A DNA stretch of 6,170 nucleotides from contig JAJXUF010000175.1 of assembly GCA_021783175.1 (NCBI GenBank), positions 1 through 6,170 on the forward strand, read 5' to 3'. The notes under the pieces were generated by a model, which saw only the letters and a list, made by a program, of their open reading frames with translations, did no database searches and was not told where the DNA came from. Below are positions 5,545-6,170 of the stretch, in pieces. Origin of the DNA: Pseudomonadota bacterium. Its GTDB lineage: Bacteria; Pseudomonadota; Gammaproteobacteria; Acidiferrobacterales; UBA6901. The position numbers and the translations under genes are program-made. Numbering within the stretch: position 1 is the stretch's first letter; every line of letters starts with the position of its first letter.

Positions 5545-6170
5545 TTAATTTTTCCGCGATCGTGCGCGTTGCAGCTTGCTTCCGCGCCCATCGTCAACCA
5601 CTTGTCTGGCAACGCCTGCAGGCAAACCAACCCACTCGAGAATCGCTCTTACCTCACCTTCGCCCAACTCGGCCATCATGCCCCGCTTGATGCGCGGTGG
5701 CAGGTTGATCATTCCGAAACGCACCCGCATCAGGCGGCTCACCGGCAAACCCAATGCTTCAAAGGTGCGCCGGACCACGCGGTTACGCCCTTCCTTGAGC
5801 ACCAGTCGATACCAGTGGTTGTAACCTTCGCCACCTTCGTCGCTAAGATGCTCGAAGCGCACCAAACCGTCTTCCAGTTCGATGCCTTCCTTGATCATCT
5901 GGTGCATTTGATCTGGCGTCATCTCGCCCTGAACTCGCACCGCATATTCGCGCTCGACTTCAAAGCGCGGGTGCATCAGGCGATTGGCCAGCTCGCCAGA
6001 GGTGGTGAAGATAAGCAACCCGCTGGTATTGAAGTCCAGACGCCCGATCGCAATCCATTTCTGCCCGCGCAATTTCGGTAGCGCGTCGAAAACGTTGGCA
6101 CGCTCCTTCGGGTCGTCGCGGCTGACGATTTCGCCTTCCTGCTTGTGATAGAGCAAAATTCGCGGCAAAG
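5545..6170 (-). CDS. rluB: 23S rRNA pseudouridine synthase RluB, C-terminal part, cut by right edge
   Basis: RluB isomerises U2605 (E. coli numbering) in helix 90 of 23S rRNA, near the peptidyl-transferase centre. The 208 visible residues cover most of the RsuA-family catalytic domain: PKLRGQKWIAIGRLDFNTSG with the catalytic Asp in GRLD, LIFTTSGELANRLMHP, FEVEREYAVRVQGEM, LKEGRNRVVRRTFEALG and VSRLMRVRFG. The LPKLRG and EREYAVRV segments match E. coli RluB better than RsuA, RluE or RluF. The N-terminal S4 RNA-binding domain and the true start lie beyond the right edge; the TTG at 6168 is an internal Leu codon, not a start. The C-terminus is a short basic tail (KLQRARSRKN), much shorter than that of E. 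coli RluB. It is on the same strand as the cyclase run, 99 bases upstream of it, with no clear terminator between, so read-through is possible. Confidence 0.92.
   Translation of the reverse strand, partial: LPRILLYHKQEGEIVSRDDPKERANVFDALPKLRGQKWIAIGRLDFNTSGLLIFTTSGELANRLMHPRFEVEREYAVRVQGEMTPDQMHQMIKEGIELEDGLVRFEHLSDEGGEGYNHWYRLVLKEGRNRVVRRTFEALGLPVSRLMRVRFGMINLPPRIKRGMMAELGEGEVRAILEWVGLPAGVARQVVDDGRGSKLQRARSRKN

Noticed and set aside
1..6170. CRISPR array, tRNA or rRNA genes, insertion sequences, phage genes
   Set aside because: No regularly spaced repeats, no cloverleaf or rRNA motifs and no transposase or integrase motifs were seen on either strand.

Overview
The window looks like a chromosomal segment of a betaproteobacterium. 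The coding is dense, GC is moderate (mostly 50-65 % by eye), and the left end carries the rpoE/nadB divergent pair with a ygfX-type gene beside nadB, an arrangement also known from gammaproteobacteria. A member of the Nitrosomonadales/Gallionellaceae group is my best guess. It rests on overall protein flavour, not on a marker gene.

Layout, left to right. (1) Bases 1-274, minus: the 5' end of rpoE, the extracytoplasmic stress sigma factor, running off the left edge. (2) Bases 275-463: divergent promoter region. It holds a good sigma-E-type promoter and a sigma-70-type promoter for rpoE, and weaker candidates for nadB. (3) Bases 464-2053, plus: nadB, L-aspartate oxidase, complete. (4) Bases 2038-5445, minus: four closely spaced genes, transcribed from right to left. 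They encode a membrane-anchored class III nucleotide cyclase-like protein with a periplasmic PEGA-type domain, a small cysteine-containing lipoprotein, a tail-anchored Hanks-type Ser/Thr kinase, and a YgfX-family two-helix membrane protein. The last gene overlaps the 3' end of nadB tail to tail. (5) Bases 5446-5544: a short non-coding gap. (6) Bases 5545-6170, minus: the C-terminal two thirds or so of rluB, a 23S rRNA pseudouridine synthase, cut by the right edge.

rpoE, nadB and rluB are ordinary housekeeping or stress genes. The unusual part is the cyclase - lipoprotein - kinase - ygfX run. Its first three products form a plausible envelope-to-cytoplasm signalling set: an outer-membrane lipoprotein, an inner-membrane protein whose PEGA domain reaches into the periplasm and whose cyclase domain faces the cytoplasm, and a cytoplasmic kinase held to the membrane by its last 20 residues with no sensor domain of its own. 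The cyclase keeps its metal and transition-state residues but lacks the usual base-recognition pair, so its substrate, or whether it is active at all, is open. That these proteins work together is inferred from order and spacing only.
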